This document shows positions 62,123 to 64,000 of a DNA stretch of 64,000 nt, piece after piece. Both the position numbers and the translations under genes were made by a program. The stretch covers positions 1,550,001 to 1,614,000 of the forward strand of contig NZ_CP139971.1 in assembly GCF_034424545.1 (NCBI RefSeq), given 5' to 3'. Below the pieces are notes generated by a model. That model worked only from the letters and a program-made list of their open reading frames with translations, made no database searches and was not told the DNA's origin. The DNA comes from Trinickia caryophylli (lineage in GTDB: Bacteria; Pseudomonadota; Gammaproteobacteria; Burkholderiales; Burkholderiaceae). How positions within the stretch are numbered: position 1 is the stretch's first letter; every line of letters starts with the position of its first letter.

Positions 62123-63541
62123 ATGAAGCGGGAACGTCACGCAAAGATCGTCGCCACGCTAGGGCCTTCGAGTTCCGATCCGCAGACGATACGGCGGCTC
62201 TTCGATGCCGGCGTGGATGTCTTCCGGCTCAATTTCAGCCACGGCAGCCATGACGATCATCTGCAGCGGCTGCGGCACATCCGCGAGATCGAAAAGGAAA
62301 CGGGCCGCCCGATCGGCGTGCTGCTCGATCTTCAGGGGCCGAAACTGAGGCTCGGCACGTTCGAGTCAGGCAGTGTCGTGCTGTCGCGCGGCCAGCGCTT
62401 TCTGCTCGATACCGATCTCACGCCCGGCGATGCCTCGCGCGCGCCGCTGCCGCATCCGGAGATCTTCGCCGCTATCGAGCCCGGCTCGGAACTGCTGCTC
62501 GATGACGGCAAGGTACGGCTGCGAGTCGTCTCGAAGGGGCCCGATCGCGCGGAGACGACGGTGATCGTGGGCGGGCGCGTTTCCGACCGCAAGGGCGTGA
62601 ACGTGCCGGGCGTCATGCTGCCGATCTCGGCGATGACCGGCAAAGACCGCGAGGATCTCGCGTTCGGCCTCGAACAGGGCGTCGACTGGGTTGCGCTCTC
62701 GTTCGTACAGCGCCCGGAGGACATCGACGAGGCACGTGCCATCATCGGCGATCGCGCGTGGATCATGGCCAAGCTCGAAAAACCGCGCGCGATCGATCAT
62801 CTGGATGCGATCGCCGCGCGCTGCGACGGGATCATGGTCGCGCGCGGCGATCTGGGCGTGGAGCTGCCGGCCGAGCAGATTCCGGAGCTGCAGCGGCGCA
62901 TCGTGCGCGTCTGTCGCGCAGCGGGCAAGACCGTGGTGGTGGCCACGCAGATGCTCGAATCGATGACGGAATCGCCGGTGCCCACGCGCGCGGAAACGTC
63001 GGATGTGGCCGGTGCGATCTACGAAGGCACGGATGCCGTCATGCTTTCGGCGGAATCCGCCAGCGGGAAATATCCGCTCGAAGCCGTTTCGATGATGAAC
63101 CGGATCATCGCGCGTGTGGAGCTGGATCCGGAGTATCGGGCAGGCATAGACGCCTCGCACACGCCGGCGCAGTCGACAGCCGCCGATGCGATCTGCTGCG
63201 CGCTTCGTACGGTCGTTCAACTGATCGCTCCCGCGGTCACGGTCACCTGCACCTCTTCGGGTTTCACGACGGTGCGGGCGGCGCGCGAGCGGGCGCCGAG
63301 CGCGATCATGGCTCTTACGCCCTCTCTGGCGGTGGCCCGGCGGCTCGCGCTCGTCTGGGGCACGCATCCGATTGCGTTGCGTACCGCGCACGATGTCGAC
63401 GACATGATCGCGCTGGCCTGCGACACGGCCCGCCATGAGGGGTTCGCGAATACCGGCGATTCGATCGTCATTGCAGCCGGCTTGCCGTTCGGCGAGTCGG
63501 GGACCACAAACCTGCTGCACATTGCCAAGGTGGGCACCTGA
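62123..63541 (+). CDS. pyk: pyruvate kinase
   Basis: This enzyme converts phosphoenolpyruvate and ADP to pyruvate and ATP. The 472-aa protein shows AKIVATLGPSSSDP, VDVFRLNFSHGSHDDH, LLDLQGPKLRLGTF, the catalytic Lys in IMAKLEKPRAIDHLD, MVARGDLGVELPAEQIPELQ and TDAVMLSAESASGKYP. The C-terminal regulatory domain follows. Upstream purine-rich AAGGAGAAGAGGA supports the ATG at 62123. Burkholderiaceae often carry two pyruvate kinases; which one this is cannot be said. Confidence 0.96.
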   Translation: MKRERHAKIVATLGPSSSDPQTIRRLFDAGVDVFRLNFSHGSHDDHLQRLRHIREIEKETGRPIGVLLDLQGPKLRLGTFESGSVVLSRGQRFLLDTDLTPGDASRAPLPHPEIFAAIEPGSELLLDDGKVRLRVVSKGPDRAETTVIVGGRVSDRKGVNVPGVMLPISAMTGKDREDLAFGLEQGVDWVALSFVQRPEDIDEARAIIGDRAWIMAKLEKPRAIDHLDAIAARCDGIMVARGDLGVELPAEQIPELQRRIVRVCRAAGKTVVVATQMLESMTESPVPTRAETSDVAGAIYEGTDAVMLSAESASGKYPLEAVSMMNRIIARVELDPEYRAGIDASHTPAQSTAADAICCALRTVVQLIAPAVTVTCTSSGFTTVRAARERAPSAIMALTPSLAVARRLALVWGTHPIALRTAHDVDDMIALACDTARHEGFANTGDSIVIAAGLPFGESGTTNLLHIAKVGT

Positions 63542-63715
63542 GGTGGCGCAGCGCCGGATAACTAAGCAGGTTTTTCATTTCGCCGAAAATTTTTTTGGCG
63601 GCCATGTCGATTTCGGGTTGGCTCGTTCGTCGTCAGGATAGAGCCGCACGAATGCGGGCAACGGGTGTTGCCGTGCGGCTCCCTTACCGACAACTTTCAG
63701 ACAGGAGCCATCGCC

Positions 63716-64000
63716 ATGACCACCTCGACCGTCAAGCCGATCCCCGAAGGGATGCACACGCTCACGCCGCAGATCATTTGCGCGGGCGCATCGGACGCCA
63801 TTGCCTTTTACAAGGAGGCGTTCGGCGCAACGGAGCTGATGCGGCTGCCGGCGCCGGACGGCAGAATCATGCATGCGCAGGTGAAGATAGGGGACTCGGT
63901 CGTCATGCTCACCGACGAGATGCCGGAGCACGGGATGATGGGGCCGAAGGCGCTCAAGAACACGCCCGTGAGCCTCTATCTGTATGTGGAGAATGCCGAC
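63716..64000 (+). CDS. VOC-family (PhnB-like glyoxalase) protein, 3' end outside window
   Basis: The open frame starts MTTSTVKPIPEGMHTLTPQI and runs off the right edge after about 95 codons. It shows the VOC/PhnB pattern CAGASDAIAFYKEAFGATELMRLPAPDGRIMHAQVKIGDSVVMLTDEMPEHG and SLYLYVENAD. AGGAG precedes the ATG by eight bases. PhnB-like VOC proteins have no single settled function. Confidence 0.85.
   Translation, partial: MTTSTVKPIPEGMHTLTPQIICAGASDAIAFYKEAFGATELMRLPAPDGRIMHAQVKIGDSVVMLTDEMPEHGMMGPKALKNTPVSLYLYVENAD

Overview
The window is a high-GC, gene-dense chromosomal segment. It most likely comes from a beta-proteobacterium of the Burkholderiaceae (Burkholderia, Paraburkholderia or Trinickia type). 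The gene content supports this: DctB/DctD, H-NS-like, EpsC-type serine acetyltransferase, PcaD, BluB and late cobalamin genes, caa3-type oxidase and many LysR/AraC/MocR regulators. The species cannot be fixed from sequence alone. No rRNA, tRNA or CRISPR array was seen.

1-8.3 kb is a C4-dicarboxylate module: dctB (5'-truncated by the window edge), dctD, an NAD-malic enzyme and an AAE-family transporter. Between dctD and the malic enzyme lie two palindromes on the same helical face and a clear sigma-54 promoter, so DctD probably activates the malic enzyme. A ferric-reductase-like flavocytochrome follows. 8.5-11.4 kb holds a LysR regulator and a fused two-domain Asp/Glu racemase whose first half lacks both catalytic cysteines. 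11.5-15.3 kb carries late cobalamin genes (cobQ opposite cobD-cobC). bluB lies at 21 kb, beyond a 1480-residue double-kinase hybrid sensor, a repeat-rich 870-base gap and a miniature H-NS-like protein.

21.8-29.3 kb (minus strand) is a tightly overlapping operon for a caa3-type cytochrome oxidase (coxB-coxA-coxC-small membrane protein-ctaG-triheme cytochrome c), followed by a DUF892 protein. 29.5-37.7 kb has an SDR, an NRAMP transporter, an aldehyde dehydrogenase, an atypical SDR, small proteins, a serine acetyltransferase and an AraC regulator. 38.0-40.9 kb is an AT-rich accessory island: a DUF6402-like putative type VI effector, a translationally coupled membrane-anchored putative immunity protein, and a decayed IS5-family transposase.

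41-47 kb is housekeeping and metabolic: an EamA exporter, folE, pcaD, an MFS transporter, yceH and a SnoaL-like protein. 47.2-48.3 kb holds a ParD-like antitoxin-family gene fused by ATGA overlap to a second-type methionine aminopeptidase, behind three palindromic boxes spaced 11 bp. 48.3-53.8 kb is an operon-like set (haloacetate dehalogenase-like, leuC, leuD, dctA) with a divergent LysR gene. 53.9-55.2 kb holds a histidine-kinase remnant and an AT-rich orphan gene. 55.4-62.0 kb has an omega-amino-acid:pyruvate aminotransferase, a bestrophin-like channel, a YdeP/FdhF molybdoenzyme and a MocR regulator. The same inverted repeat (GCACAGTT/AACTGTGC) lies before both the aminotransferase and the MocR gene. 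The window ends with pyruvate kinase and a truncated VOC protein.

A 17-base repeat family, GGTGAGNNTTTTCGGGA, recurs eight times on the plus strand plus one inverted copy, all before 32.3 kb. It usually sits just 3' of stop codons.
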